Part shown: positions 19,214 to 29,503 of the stretch, one piece after another
How positions within the stretch are numbered: the stretch's first letter is position 1
How the letters are laid out: every line of letters starts with the position of its first letter
Source of the DNA: Pseudomonas sp. MWU15-20650
Lineage (GTDB): Bacteria; Pseudomonadota; Gammaproteobacteria; Pseudomonadales; Pseudomonadaceae
Length of the DNA: 64,000 bases
Assembly: GCF_023242475.1 (NCBI RefSeq)
Contig: NZ_JALJFG010000003.1
Coordinates: 186,001 to 250,000 of the forward strand
Direction of reading: 5' to 3'
Notes under the pieces: generated by a model
What the model saw: only the letters and a program-made list of their open reading frames with translations
What the model was told of the DNA's origin: nothing
The model's database searches: none
Translations under genes and position numbers: made by a program

Positions 19214-19245
19214 AAGCCCCACGCATCGGATGCGTGGGGCTTTTG
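19214..19245 (+). terminator. Terminator after piuA
   Basis: Arms AAGCCCCACGCA (19214-19225) and TGCGTGGGGCTT (19231-19242), a perfect 12-bp stem, are followed by a short T-run. Confidence 0.9.
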
Positions 19246-19316
19246 CGTGTAAAACGACAACTCACGGCATAATGCGCGCCGTAGCATACAAACCCAGATG
19301 AGCGAGGCAGTCCGAC

Positions 19317-21842
19317 GTGTTGAAGAAAACCCTGTTCCAGTTGCACTGGTTCTTCGGCATAACCGCCGGGCTGGTGCTGGCCTTGATGGGGGTTACCGGG
19401 GCGGCGGTCTCGTTTCAGGATGAAATCCTGCGGGCACTCAACCCGAAGGTACTGAGCGTCGAGAAGCGCGAGGCCGGTGTGCTGCCGCCCGCCGAGCTGG
19501 TGCGCAAACTGGAAGCCACCGAAGGCAAGACCGTATCAATGCTGTGGGTGGAAAGTGAAAGCGGCAACGCCGCGCGCGTGTTCTTCACCCCGCCACCGGG
19601 CGAGCGGCGCGGCCAGATGCGCTACTTCGATCCCTACACCGGCGACTACAGGGGCGATGCCGTCGGCCAGGACGTGTTCGGCTTTATCCTGCAGTTGCAC
19701 CGATTCCTGGCCATGGGTGAAAACGGCCGGCAAATCACCGCCGCCTGCACGCTGATCCTGCTGTTCTTCTGCCTCTCCGGCCTGTACTTGCGCTGGCCGC
19801 GCCAGGCGTCGAACTGGCGCGCCTGGTTGACGCTGGACTGGCGCAAAAAAGGTCGTAGCTTCAACTGGGACCTGCACTCGGTGTTCGGCACCTGGTGCCT
19901 GCTGTTTTATCTGTTGGCGGCACTGACCGGGCTGTATTGGTCCTACGACTGGTACAACCAGGGCGTGACCAAACTGCTGTCCGACGCCCCGCACAATGAG
20001 CGCATGCGCAAGCGCGGCCCACCGCCCCAAGGCCCTGCGCCCGTGGCCAACTACGACGCCATCTGGAGCAGCATCTACAGCAACGCCGGCCCTGGCTTGA
20101 GCGCCTACAACATCCGTATGCCGGCCGTCGCCGGGCAGCCGGCCATCGTCTATTACCTGCTCAAATCATCGCCCCATGACCGCGCGTTGAACCAGATCAA
20201 CCTGGACCCGGCCACCGGCGAGGTCAAATCCCACGACCGCTACGCCAGCAAGACACTCAAGTCCCAATTACTGACCAGTGTCTACGCGCTGCACACCGGC
20301 AGCTACTTCGGCCTGGTGGGGCGGATTATCCTCACCGTCAGCGCGCTGTGCATGCCACTGTTCTTTATCACCGGCTGGCTGCTGTACCTTGACCGTCGTC
20401 GCAAAAAGCGCCAGGTGCAGGAGGCGCGCAAGAGCCTCAGCCCCCCTCATGGCGACGCGCCGGCCTGGCTGATCGGCTTTGCCAGCCAGAGCGGTTTTGC
20501 CGAACAACTGGCCTGGCAGACCGCGGGGCAATTGCAGGCCGCAGGCCTGACAGTGACGGTACAACCCCTGGGCAGCGTCAGCCGCGAAGACCTGAGCCAA
20601 TCGGACAATGCGCTGTTCGTGGTCAGTACCTTCGGCGACGGCGAAGCGCCCGACAGCGCTCGTGGCTTTGAGCGCAGCGTGCTCGGCCAGAACATGCCTC
20701 TCAAAGGCTTGAGCTACGCCGTGCTGGCCTTGGGTGATCGCCAGTATGAACACTTCTGCGGCTTTGCCCGGCGCCTGCATTTCTGGTTGACCCACCAGGG
20801 CGGCAACCCGTTGTTTGCGCCGGTGGAAGTCGACAGCGGCGACCCCACCGCCCTGCTGCAATGGCAACAACAGCTTGGCCAACTGACCGGCCACGCACCT
20901 GCGGCGGCCTGGCAGGCGGCCCAGTATGAAACCTGGACCTTACGCCAGCGCACCCTGCTCAACCGTGGCAGTGTCGGCGCGGACGTCTACCTGCTGGGCC
21001 TCACGCCACCCGTGCCACACAGTTGGTTGGCCGGAGACTTGGTGGAAATCCTGCCGCGCAACTGCCCGTGGGCCATCGAGCACTTTCTCGATGGCCTGGG
21101 CCTGGCCGGCAGCGACGGCGTGCTGATCGATGGTCTGCCGCAATCCCTCAACCAAGCCTTGGCCACTCGCCAATTGCCGGACAACCGCACTCATCTGGTC
21201 GGCCTGCATGCACAAGCACTGGTGAACGCACTGGTGCCCCTGGGCCTGCGCGAGTACTCCATCGCCTCGATTGCCAGCGATGGCGTGCTGGAGCTGATCG
21301 TGCGCCAGGAACGCCACCCCGACGGCAGCCTGGGGCTTGCCTCTGGTTGGCTGACTGAACACGCAGCCATCGGCTCGGGCATCAGCCTGCGCCTGCGCCG
21401 CAACAGCGGTTTCCATCTGCCGGACGCACCGGTGCCACTGATCCTGCTGGGCAACGGCACGGGCCTCGCGGGCCTGCGCAGCTTGCTCAAGGCGCGCATT
21501 GCCGAGGGTCAACAGCGCAACTGGCTGCTGTTTGGCGAGCGTAATATCGCCCACGACTACTTGTGCCAGGACGAACTGCAAGGTTGGTTGGCCAGTGGAG
21601 ACCTGGTACTGCTGGACCTGGCGTTTTCCCGCGACCAGGAGGAGAAAATCTACGTACAGGATCGCCTGCGCGAATCGGCAGATGTGCTGCGTAAATGGCT
21701 GGCGGAGGGCGCCGCGATTTATCTGTGCGGCAGCTTGCAGGGCATGGCGACGGGCGTGGATGAAGCGCTTGTGGATATCCTGGGGAGAGAGGCAGTGGAG
21801 CGGTTGATCGAACAGGGCCGCTATCGCCGGGATGTCTACTGA
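19317..21842 (+). CDS. piuB: PepSY-domain membrane flavoprotein reductase (PiuB/PA4513-like)
   Basis: An 841-residue fusion. Residues 1-~370 are a PepSY-TM region with about four membrane helices and a large periplasmic part. Residues ~380-520 are a flavodoxin-like FMN domain ([18 protein letters not shown]), followed by a sulfite-reductase-type FAD domain ([10 protein letters not shown]) and an NADP-binding end ([27 protein letters not shown]). The layout suggests electrons passing from NADPH across the inner membrane, probably to reduce ferric siderophores in the periplasm; this role is inferred. The start is GTG 19317. It follows piuA as PA4513 adjoins PA4514. The symbol is used on synteny. 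Confidence 0.85.
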   Translation: MLKKTLFQLHWFFGITAGLVLALMGVTGAAVSFQDEILRALNPKVLSVEKREAGVLPPAELVRKLEATEGKTVSMLWVESESGNAARVFFTPPPGERRGQMRYFDPYTGDYRGDAVGQDVFGFILQLHRFLAMGENGRQITAACTLILLFFCLSGLYLRWPRQASNWRAWLTLDWRKKGRSFNWDLHSVFGTWCLLFYLLAALTGLYWSYDWYNQGVTKLLSDAPHNERMRKRGPPPQGPAPVANYDAIWSSIYSNAGPGLSAYNIRMPAVAGQPAIVYYLLKSSPHDRALNQINLDPATGEVKSHDRYASKTLKSQLLTSVYALHTGSYFGLVGRIILTVSALCMPLFFITGWLLYLDRRRKKRQVQEARKSLSPPHGDAPAWLIGFASQSGFAEQLAWQTAGQLQAAGLTVTVQPLGSVSREDLSQSDNALFVVSTFGDGEAPDSARGFERSVLGQNMPLKGLSYAVLALGDRQYEHFCGFARRLHFWLTHQGGNPLFAPVEVDSGDPTALLQWQQQLGQLTGHAPAAAWQAAQYETWTLRQRTLLNRGSVGADVYLLGLTPPVPHSWLAGDLVEILPRNCPWAIEHFLDGLGLAGSDGVLIDGLPQSLNQALATRQLPDNRTHLVGLHAQALVNALVPLGLREYSIASIASDGVLELIVRQERHPDGSLGLASGWLTEHAAIGSGISLRLRRNSGFHLPDAPVPLILLGNGTGLAGLRSLLKARIAEGQQRNWLLFGERNIAHDYLCQDELQGWLASGDLVLLDLAFSRDQEEKIYVQDRLRESADVLRKWLAEGAAIYLCGSLQGMATGVDEALVDILGREAVERLIEQGRYRRDVY

Positions 21843-21865
21843 GGCCCTGACGAACACAAATCAAA

Positions 21866-22083
21866 CTGTGAGAGGGGGCTTGCCCTAATGCCAGTCAGTT
21901 AAGAAGGAGCACTATCACTGTGGCGAGCGGGCTTGTCGAATCGTCGCACCGCCCGCGTTGGGCTGCGCAGCAGCCCCAGTAAAGGCACTGAAATTCTTCC
22001 TGAAAGAACTCTGCACCAGATTTTGCGTGTAGATACCTATGCCCCGATAGCGGTACACCACCATCGGAGGCAAGCCACCTCCC
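21866..22083. repeat. Degenerate REP elements, mosaic of two families
   Basis: The 263 bp between the flavoprotein gene and phoD hold decayed REP pieces: GTGAGAGGGGGCTTGCCCT near 21868, a second-family core TGTGGCGAGCGGGCTTGTC near 21920, TTTTGCGTGTAGATACC near 22022, and a right arm ending AAGCCACCTCCCACC near 22083. No gene is seen. The GTAGATACC.ATGC motif recurs at 31966. Confidence 0.6.
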
Positions 22084-22105
22084 ACCGTTTTAACCGCATG
22101 CCAAG

Positions 22106-23647
22106 TCAGGCCGGTTGCAGCTTTTGCTCAAACACCGACACCCCATCCAAGTCCCGCAGAATCACGGTCAATTCTGCCGTCTGCCCATCAATTTGCACCT
22201 CGCCAAAAAACTGAAAGCCGGCCAACGGTGAGGTGTTTTGCGCAGGGGGTGCCTTCTCGAACACCACCTCCGGGCCAAAGGTTTTATCCAGCGGGTTCGG
22301 CCCGAAGCTGCCGGCATTCAACGGCCCGGCCACAAACTCCCAGAACGGCTCAAAATCCTGGAACGCCGCCCGCTCCGGGTGATAGTGATGCGCCGCGCAA
22401 TAGTGCACATCGGCGGTAAGCCACACGTGGTTGCGCACTTTCTGCGCGCGCAAGAACCCGAGCAACTCGGCGATCTCCAGCTCACGGCCTTGCGCCGGGC
22501 CGGGATCGCCATTGGCGATGGCTTCCCAGCGTGGCACGCCCGGGCTGACTTCACCGTCGGGCACACCGAGGCCGATGGGCATGTCGGCGGCCACCACCTT
22601 CCATTGCGCCTGGGACGCCTTGAGTTCGCGCTTGAGCCAGTCCAGTTGTTCACGGCCGAGGAAGGGTTTTTCAGCGCCCAGGTTGTCATCGTTAGGGCCG
22701 CGATAGCTGCGCATATCCAGTACAAACACATCCAGCAGCGGCCCGTAGCTGAGCTTGCGATAAATCCGCCCGCCGCCATCGGCGCTTTGCCGGCGCATCG
22801 GTGAATACTCCAGCCAGGCTTGGCGTGCCCGACCGACCAGCGTGCTGATGTCCTTGGTCTGGTAGCGCTCATCCAATTGCTTGCTGGGCGACCAATTGTT
22901 CACCACCTCATGGTCATCCCACTGCCAGATCTGCGGCACCTCGGCGTTGAAGCGGCGCACGTTTTCATCCAGCAGGTTGTAGCGGTAATTGCCGCGATAC
23001 TCGTCAAGGGTTTCAGCCACTTTGCTCTTGGCTTCGGTGGTGATGTTGCGCCAGATTCGCCCGTCTTCGACGGTCAATTGCGCCGGCACCGGGCCGTCGG
23101 CGTAGATGGTGTCGCCACTGTGGATAAAGAAGTCCGGCAGGCGCAAGCGCATGGCTTCGTAGATGCGCATGCCGCCAATGTCGGGGTTGATGCCAAAGCC
23201 TTGGCCGACGGTATCGCCGCTCCACACAAAGCGAATGTCGCGACGTTGTTGCGGCACGCTGCGCAGGTGGCCGAACCACGGTTCGCTGGCCACACCGGTC
23301 TGCGCATCTTCGAAGTGCACGCGATAGAAAATCGCCTGGTCGACCGGCAGCCCGGTGAGCTCCACACGGGCGGTGAAGTCAGTGCGGCTGTCGGCCAGGG
23401 GCGAGATGAATTTGCGCGGGTTGCTGAACACACTGCGGGTGTCCCACTCCACCACCATCTTTGCCGGGCGATCACTGCGGCTCCAGATCATCGCGCGGTC
23501 GCCCAGCAAGTCGCCGGACTGCACACCATCAGTGAGTTGCGGCCGGTCCTTCACTGAAGCGATCACCGCCGGCGCCAGGCCCGGCAACAACAGGCCAGCG
23601 CCCACGGCTTGCATCACGCGGCGGCGGCCGAGATCGAAGTGGCTCAT
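22106..23647 (-). CDS. phoD: Alkaline phosphatase D (PhoD family)
   Basis: A 513-residue exported metallophosphatase of the PhoD type, releasing phosphate from phosphodi- or monoesters with Ca/Fe at the active site. The N-terminus GRRRVMQAVGAG is a twin-arginine (Tat) signal, expected for enzymes folded before export. Conserved stretches include WSGDTVGQGFGI, HSGDTIYADGP, WDDHEVVNNW and LTADVHYCA, which carry metal ligands. The frame opens at the Tat signal, fixing the start. It stands alone, convergent with the flavoprotein gene. No Pho box was searched for in detail. Confidence 0.92.
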   Translation of the reverse strand: MSHFDLGRRRVMQAVGAGLLLPGLAPAVIASVKDRPQLTDGVQSGDLLGDRAMIWSRSDRPAKMVVEWDTRSVFSNPRKFISPLADSRTDFTARVELTGLPVDQAIFYRVHFEDAQTGVASEPWFGHLRSVPQQRRDIRFVWSGDTVGQGFGINPDIGGMRIYEAMRLRLPDFFIHSGDTIYADGPVPAQLTVEDGRIWRNITTEAKSKVAETLDEYRGNYRYNLLDENVRRFNAEVPQIWQWDDHEVVNNWSPSKQLDERYQTKDISTLVGRARQAWLEYSPMRRQSADGGGRIYRKLSYGPLLDVFVLDMRSYRGPNDDNLGAEKPFLGREQLDWLKRELKASQAQWKVVAADMPIGLGVPDGEVSPGVPRWEAIANGDPGPAQGRELEIAELLGFLRAQKVRNHVWLTADVHYCAAHHYHPERAAFQDFEPFWEFVAGPLNAGSFGPNPLDKTFGPEVVFEKAPPAQNTSPLAGFQFFGEVQIDGQTAELTVILRDLDGVSVFEQKLQPA

Positions 23648-23691
23648 GCAGGTGCCCTCTTGAGTATCAAAAGGGCCACTAAAGCATGTGG

Positions 23692-25407
23692 TTATGACAC
23701 CGTTGCGACAGCCAGCTCAGCAGCTTCCGGACGTTTGATCAGCGCGTACACCAAACCGGTCAACAGGCTGCCGGCAACAATTGCCAGCAAATACAGCAGC
23801 GCATGGTTCATCGCATTCGGGATCACCAGCACAAACAGGCCGCCGTGGGGCGCCGCCAGTTTGCAGCCGAAGTACATCGACAAAGCGCCGGTCAACGCGC
23901 CACCGGCAATGCTGGCCGGGATCACGCGCAGCGGGTCTTTGGCGGCAAACGGGATCGCGCCCTCAGAGATAAAGCACAAGCCCAGGATCATCGCCGCCTT
24001 GCCGGCTTCGCGTTCGGTCTGGGCGAACTTGCGCCGCGCCAGGAGCGTGGCGATGCCCATGCCAATCGGCGGCACCATGCCGGCGGCCATGGTCGCCGCC
24101 ATCGGTGCACCGCTCGACGCCGCCAGCAGGCCGACGGAAAACGCATAGGCCGCCTTGTTGATCGGCCCGCCCAAATCGACGCACATCATGCCGCCCAACA
24201 GGATGCCCAGCAGCACCGCGTTGGTGGTGCCCATGGTGCTGAGAAAATCCGTCAAGCCCGTGAGCAGCCGCGCCACGGGCGGACCGACCAGGTAGATCAT
24301 GGCCAGGCCGGTGAACAAGCTCGCCAGCAGCGGGATGATCAGGATCGGCTTGAGCGCCTCCAGGCTCTGCGGCAATTGCACCAGGCGGGTGATCAGCTTG
24401 ACGCAGTAACCGGCCAGGAAACCGGCGAGGATGCCGCCAATAAAGCCGGCGCCCAGCGTCCCCGCCAGCAGCCCCCCGATCATCCCCGGCGCCAGGCCGG
24501 GACGGTCGGCAATCGAGTAGGCGATATAGCCCGCCAGCAACGGCACCATCAGCATGAACGCCTGGTCACCCACGGTCTTGAGGGCGGCCGCCAACGTGCC
24601 TTTTTCTTCAAAGGCGTGGATACCGAACACAAATGACAAAGCGATCAGCAAACCGCCGGCCACCACCATCGGCAACATGAACGAAACGCCGGTGAGCAGG
24701 TGTTTGTAGACACCGGTTTTTTCCGACTTGGCCGGCGCACCGCTGGCCGCGCTTTCCACTGCCCCTTCGGCCAGGGCCTTGTTGAGGGTCGCCTCGGATT
24801 GCTTGAGGGCAATGCCGGTACCGCAACGGTAGATCTTCTTGCCGGCGAAGCGCTCGGTGGCGACTTCAATATCGGCCGCCAGCAACACCACGTCGGCCTT
24901 GGCGATGGCCTCTGCGCTCAGCGGCGTACGTGCACCAACCGAGCCCTGGGTCTCGACCTGCAAGTCGTAGCCCAGACGTTTGGCGGTCTGCTGCAACGCT
25001 TCGGCGGCCATGAACGTGTGGGCCACACCGGTGGGGCACGCTGTGATCGCAACGATTCGCGGCGCGGTTTTGGCGGTGTCTGTCGGTTCAGCCGCCACAT
25101 AGACCTGCGCGTCCTCAGCCCCTCGACGCAGGACCGCTTCGACATCCGCCAGCGCCTGGGCCGGCGTGCTCTGGAACACACGCTTGCCGATAAACCGCTG
25201 CATCTCCACGGGCGTACTGCTGACCAGCAGCACCCACTCGGCATCGTCGATGATCGCCTGGGACAACTGGCGTTCGGGGCGCGCAACGTCCACCACTTCG
25301 ACGCTGGTGCTCCAGCCCTGGCGCTGCGCGGCGGCATCCAGCAAGCGGGCGCACAGCACGCTGGTGACCATGCCGTTCGGGCAGGCGGTAACAATGGCTA
25401 ACTTCAT
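23692..25407 (-). CDS. fruA: Fructose PTS EIIB'BC component
   Basis: Membrane permease of the fructose phosphotransferase system; imports fructose and phosphorylates it to fructose-1-phosphate. The 571-residue protein has a degenerate EIIB' domain (1-~100), an EIIB domain with phospho-acceptor Cys124 in TACPTGVAHT, and an EIIC domain from ~230 with about nine helices (GGLLAGTLGAGFIGG). ATG 25407 is preferred; a GTG lies one codon upstream. It is last in the fruBKA operon, 11 bp after fruK. Fructose is the only PTS sugar known for most pseudomonads. Confidence 0.95.
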   Translation of the reverse strand: MKLAIVTACPNGMVTSVLCARLLDAAAQRQGWSTSVEVVDVARPERQLSQAIIDDAEWVLLVSSTPVEMQRFIGKRVFQSTPAQALADVEAVLRRGAEDAQVYVAAEPTDTAKTAPRIVAITACPTGVAHTFMAAEALQQTAKRLGYDLQVETQGSVGARTPLSAEAIAKADVVLLAADIEVATERFAGKKIYRCGTGIALKQSEATLNKALAEGAVESAASGAPAKSEKTGVYKHLLTGVSFMLPMVVAGGLLIALSFVFGIHAFEEKGTLAAALKTVGDQAFMLMVPLLAGYIAYSIADRPGLAPGMIGGLLAGTLGAGFIGGILAGFLAGYCVKLITRLVQLPQSLEALKPILIIPLLASLFTGLAMIYLVGPPVARLLTGLTDFLSTMGTTNAVLLGILLGGMMCVDLGGPINKAAYAFSVGLLAASSGAPMAATMAAGMVPPIGMGIATLLARRKFAQTEREAGKAAMILGLCFISEGAIPFAAKDPLRVIPASIAGGALTGALSMYFGCKLAAPHGGLFVLVIPNAMNHALLYLLAIVAGSLLTGLVYALIKRPEAAELAVATVS

Positions 25408-25418
25408 CACAAACCCTC

Positions 25419-26360
25419 TTATTGTTCTGTCAGCGCGCGCACATGGACGCCGCTTTCGAGGCGCGCCAACTGCGCGTCATCGCTGATGCCAAAACCAATC
25501 TGCGTGACCGCCATCGCGGCAATTGCCGTGGCACGACGCAGGGTCGTCTCGGGCAGATCTGCACTGAGCAAGCCATGGAGCATTCCGGCCAGCAGCGAGT
25601 CGCCGGCCCCCACGGTGCTGGCGACACTGACCTTGGGCGGCGTGGCATGCAGCGCGGTGCCCGGGCTGAACCAGTTCACACCGTCGGCGCCATGGGAGAC
25701 CACCACATGCTCGACACCTTGAGCGTGCAATCGCTCGGCGGCTTGGGCCTGCTGCGCGATAGAGTCCACCGCGCAATCCAGCGCATCGGCGAGCTCTGCC
25801 GTGTTGGGCTTGATCAACCACGGGCCCGCCTGCAAGCCCGCACGCAACGCTTCACCGCTGGTGTCGAGGGCAACGTTCAACCCCAGGTTTTTCAGATGCA
25901 CCAATAACCCTTGAAACCATTGTGGGCTGACACCACGTGGCAAGCTGCCGGCGACCACCACGGCAGCGTGTCCCGGCGCAATCCGTGTCAGTTGATCCAG
26001 CAACGCCTGCTGCGCCTGCTCTGTGACCTGCGGCCCCGGTGCGTTGACATCGGTGACCCGGCCATCCTGCTCGGCGATCTTGATATTGCTGCGGGTTTCA
26101 CCGGGCACGCGGATGAATGCATCGATAAACCCACGTTGGGCAATCAATGCTTCGAAGGCTTGCGGGTTGTCTTCGCCGAGAAAGCCACCCACGGTCACTT
26201 GATGGCCCAGGTCGGCCAACACCTGGGCGACATTCACACCCTTGCCGGCAGCATGGGTGAGCATTGCTTCGCTGCGGTTGACTTCACCCGGCTCCAGGCG
26301 CGCCAGGCGTATCGTGAGGTCCAACGCCGGGTTCAGCGTCAGGGTCAGAATCTTCGCCAT
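25419..26360 (-). CDS. fruK: 1-phosphofructokinase
   Basis: Cytosolic PfkB-family kinase, 313 residues, converting fructose-1-phosphate to fructose-1,6-bisphosphate. The N-terminus (ILTLTLNPALDLTIRL) and the catalytic GAGDSLLAG motif near residue 250 are diagnostic. Its ATG directly abuts the fruB stop (0 bp), so translation is probably coupled. Its substrate, fructose-1-phosphate, is also the effector that releases FruR, so FruK activity tunes induction of the operon. Confidence 0.95.
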   Translation of the reverse strand: MAKILTLTLNPALDLTIRLARLEPGEVNRSEAMLTHAAGKGVNVAQVLADLGHQVTVGGFLGEDNPQAFEALIAQRGFIDAFIRVPGETRSNIKIAEQDGRVTDVNAPGPQVTEQAQQALLDQLTRIAPGHAAVVVAGSLPRGVSPQWFQGLLVHLKNLGLNVALDTSGEALRAGLQAGPWLIKPNTAELADALDCAVDSIAQQAQAAERLHAQGVEHVVVSHGADGVNWFSPGTALHATPPKVSVASTVGAGDSLLAGMLHGLLSADLPETTLRRATAIAAMAVTQIGFGISDDAQLARLESGVHVRALTEQ

Positions 26361-29219
26361 TTACACGGCCTCCACAAGGGCACGCACTTCGGCGGGCGAG
26401 CCCAGCACCAGTGCTTGTTGCGCCAGGCGCTGGGCCTCGCTCAGACTGAATTCACGTACCCGCGCCTTCACTTCAGGAATGCTGCGGGCCGACACGCTCA
26501 ACTCATCCACACCCAGGCCAATCAGTACCGGCACCGCCAATGGGTCCGCCGCCAACTCGCCACAGACGCCGACCCATTTGCCATGGGCATGGGCGGCGCG
26601 CACGGTGATGTCGATCAGTTGCAAGACCGCCGGGTGCAAGCCATCGGCCTGGGCTGACAAGGTCGGGTGGCCGCGGTCGATGGCCAGGGTGTACTGGGTC
26701 AGGTCATTGGTGCCGACGCTGAAAAAGTCGACTTCCTTGGCCAGTACCGGTGCCAGCAGTGCGGCCGACGGCACCTCGATCATGATCCCCAGTTGCAGGT
26801 CCGCCACGGGAATTTCCAGGCGCAGGCGCTCGGTCATCTCGCGGGCCGCGCGCCATTCATCCACGCTGCCGACCATCGGGAACATGATGCGCAGCGGACG
26901 GTTGTCCGCTGAACGCAGCAGCGCACGCAACTGGGCTTCCATGACCTGCGGGCGCTGCAGGGTGAGACGAATGCCACGTACGCCGAGGAAGGGGTTTTCT
27001 TCCTTGGCGATCGGCCAATACGGCAGCGGTTTGTCACCGCCCACATCAAGGGTGCGCACCACCAGCGGACGACCGCCGAGGCCATCGAGCACACGGCGGT
27101 ATTCAGCTTCCTGGGTGGTTTCATCCGGGGCTTGCGGGTGGGCCATGAAAATCAGTTCGGTGCGCAGCAGGCCAATACCTTCGGCGCCGTGCTCCACCGC
27201 ACTGGCCACGCCAGCGCTTTCGCCAATATTGGCGAACACTTCCACCGCGTGACCGTCGCGGGTCAGCGCAGGTTCGTGACGTTGCGCCGAAGCGGCTAGC
27301 AGGCGTTGCTCGCGGGTGTCGCGCTCGACAGTGGCGCGTTGCAAGGTGGTGGCGTCGGGGTCGACATGCAGGCGACCACGCTGCCCATCAAGCAGCAATG
27401 GCGTGCCGGCGCTCAGCAGCAACACGGCCGGCCCTGCCCCCACCAGCGCTGGAATACCCAGGGCACGCGCGACGATAGCGCTGTGCGCAGTGGCCCCGCC
27501 CCGGGCGGTAAGGATACCGGCGACACGGACCGGGTCCAGCCGCGCAACGTCAGAGGGGCCGACTTCGTCCATCACCAGAATGTAGGGTTCACTCGGCTCC
27601 TGTACGGTTTCGACACCGCACAGTTGCGCCAGCACACGGCGGCCGATGTCACGCAGGTCGGCGGCGCGCTCGGCCAGCAAGGCGTCTTGCAACGACTCCT
27701 GCTGCTTGGCGGCGGCTTCAATCACGCTCATCCAGGCGGCTTCAGCGCTTTCGCCTTGCTTGAGGCGGGTGTCGACTTCGTCGGTCAGTTCCGGGTCGTC
27801 GAGCATTTCCTGGTGAGTGATGAAAATTTCACGGATGGCCTTGGCTTGGCTGCGTTCGATCAGGCCCTGGATATCACCACGAACTTCGGCCAGCGCGCTC
27901 TGCAGGCGCTGGCGTTCAATCGCAGAAGACTCGCCACGCAGTGGGTAATCGAATGTTTGCTGAATCTGGATATGCGCAGGGCCGATGGCGATGCCCGGCG
28001 CCGCGGCGATCGCCTGGATCTGGCTAGCGCTCGGCGGCGCGCTGAGCGCCGGTTCAAGCTGGACAGGTTCAGGCTGGGTACTCACGGCCGGCAAGGGCTC
28101 TACATCTTCCCCAAGGCCGTCGGCCACAGCCGCCAACAGCGCAGGCAGTGCATCACCGGCAATGGTCGGTTCGGCAACAAATTCCAGCACCTGGCCGCGA
28201 CGTGCACCGAGGCTCAGCAACTTACTCAGGCTTTTGACCGATACGGCACCCACCGGGCCATCGACGATGCGCACGCGGATATCGCCGTCAAAACTTTTCG
28301 CCAACTGCGCGAGGATCTTTGCCGGCCGTGCGTGCAGGCCGTGGGCGTTGGCCAGGGTGATGCGGGCGCTCGGCCAGTCAGGCGGCAATTCGCCACCGAG
28401 GACTTCAAGCACTGCGCGGCTGCTGGTGGCGCGGCCTAGCTCATGGCCGCGGCCTTCAATCAGTAACGCGCACAGGCGTTCCAACAAGGTCTGATGCGCT
28501 TCACCCAGGCTGGCCAGGCAGAACAGGCCGTTGAGCGGTTGGCCAAGGTAACGCATGGGTTTGTCCGGAGTGACGAAAGCCAGGCCCGGGCGCTTCACCG
28601 TCTGCTCGCTGTGCAGCCACCACAGGCCATCGCCCAAGGGCAGCGCGTCGACCTGTTGTAACACCGCCGCAAAGCCGTTGCTCACACAGTCAGCCTGGCG
28701 CAGCAGGCGCGCACCTCGCCACACCAACTCTTCAAAATCATCGGCAGATACCCCGAGGCTGATCATCTGCGCATCCAGCGCCAGCTCCTGCGGCGCACCT
28801 TGCAACAGCTTCAGCAAGGCTTCGGCGGAACCGGCACGGCGCAACGCCTGGCCCAGGTCGGTTTCCCCGAGGGCGCGGGTCAGCAGTTGCAGCAGACGCA
28901 AGTGCTCATCGGATTTGGCGGCAATGCCAATCGCCAGGTAGACGATCTGGCCGTCGCCCCAGTCCACCCCTTCGGGGAACTGCAGCAAGCGCACACCGGT
29001 GGAAAAGACTTGGTCGCGGGTTTCCGGGGTGCCGTGGGGGATAGCGATACCTTGGCCAAGAAAAGTGGAGCCTTGAGCTTCACGGGCTTGTAGACCGCTG
29101 AGGTAGCCCTCGGCAACCAGGCCGTCGGCCACCAATTTGTCAGCGAGCAGGTGCAAGGCAGCAGATTTATCCACAGCCAGCTGGCCCATGGATATCTGCT
29201 CTACAGTGAGCTCAAGCAT
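26361..29219 (-). CDS. fruB: Fructose PTS multiphosphoryl transfer protein (EIIA-HPr-EI)
   Basis: A 952-residue fusion that carries phosphate from PEP to FruA. The EIIA domain has His62 in AIPHGT, the HPr-like domain follows with NAHGLHARP near residue 290, and the EI domain has the active histidine in GGATAHSAIVARALG plus the PEP-binding segments GIGLLRTE and VCGELAAD. All three phosphorylation sites are present. It is first in the fruBKA operon and divergent from fruR. The AGGAGAA ribosome binding site lies at the edge of an inverted repeat (29228-29254). Confidence 0.95.
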   Translation of the reverse strand: MLELTVEQISMGQLAVDKSAALHLLADKLVADGLVAEGYLSGLQAREAQGSTFLGQGIAIPHGTPETRDQVFSTGVRLLQFPEGVDWGDGQIVYLAIGIAAKSDEHLRLLQLLTRALGETDLGQALRRAGSAEALLKLLQGAPQELALDAQMISLGVSADDFEELVWRGARLLRQADCVSNGFAAVLQQVDALPLGDGLWWLHSEQTVKRPGLAFVTPDKPMRYLGQPLNGLFCLASLGEAHQTLLERLCALLIEGRGHELGRATSSRAVLEVLGGELPPDWPSARITLANAHGLHARPAKILAQLAKSFDGDIRVRIVDGPVGAVSVKSLSKLLSLGARRGQVLEFVAEPTIAGDALPALLAAVADGLGEDVEPLPAVSTQPEPVQLEPALSAPPSASQIQAIAAAPGIAIGPAHIQIQQTFDYPLRGESSAIERQRLQSALAEVRGDIQGLIERSQAKAIREIFITHQEMLDDPELTDEVDTRLKQGESAEAAWMSVIEAAAKQQESLQDALLAERAADLRDIGRRVLAQLCGVETVQEPSEPYILVMDEVGPSDVARLDPVRVAGILTARGGATAHSAIVARALGIPALVGAGPAVLLLSAGTPLLLDGQRGRLHVDPDATTLQRATVERDTREQRLLAASAQRHEPALTRDGHAVEVFANIGESAGVASAVEHGAEGIGLLRTELIFMAHPQAPDETTQEAEYRRVLDGLGGRPLVVRTLDVGGDKPLPYWPIAKEENPFLGVRGIRLTLQRPQVMEAQLRALLRSADNRPLRIMFPMVGSVDEWRAAREMTERLRLEIPVADLQLGIMIEVPSAALLAPVLAKEVDFFSVGTNDLTQYTLAIDRGHPTLSAQADGLHPAVLQLIDITVRAAHAHGKWVGVCGELAADPLAVPVLIGLGVDELSVSARSIPEVKARVREFSLSEAQRLAQQALVLGSPAEVRALVEAV

Positions 29220-29227
29220 GCCGTTCT

Positions 29228-29254
29228 CCTAGTTAGTGCGGGGTGCGCACTAGG
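29228..29254 (-). promoter_or_regulatory. Inverted repeat over the fruB leader
   Basis: CCTAG..GTGCG and CGCACTAGG can pair, with a few unpaired bases, in the fruB 5' leader, touching the ribosome binding site. It may dampen translation; this is inference from sequence only. Confidence 0.3.
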
Positions 29255-29346
29255 TATTGTTTTATATAAACAGGTTCAAAAATAACTGACTGAGTGGTCA
29301 ATTGGCAGTAGTTACTCAGTGGCGAATATCGTAAAAATACGCGTGC

Positions 29347-29358
29347 TGAAACGTTTAA
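29347..29358. promoter_or_regulatory. FruR (Cra) operator
   Basis: TGAAACGTTTAA is the exact complement of the FruR operator core TTAAACGTTTCA described for P. putida. It lies in the 284-bp divergent region between fruB and fruR, 128 bp from fruB and 146 bp from the fruR start. FruR is expected to repress fruBKA until fructose-1-phosphate binds. Confidence 0.85.
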
Positions 29359-29503
29359 TCTAGAATTTATGGCAGATTACGCGTTAATTGCGCAAGCTTG
29401 AAGGGCCACTTGGCGCTTGAGCCAAGACATGGGTCGTGTGCAGGAATCGGTTACGATTGGACAAAATGTCGGGGCAAGCTCTAAAAAACAAGGAAATCCC
29501 GGT

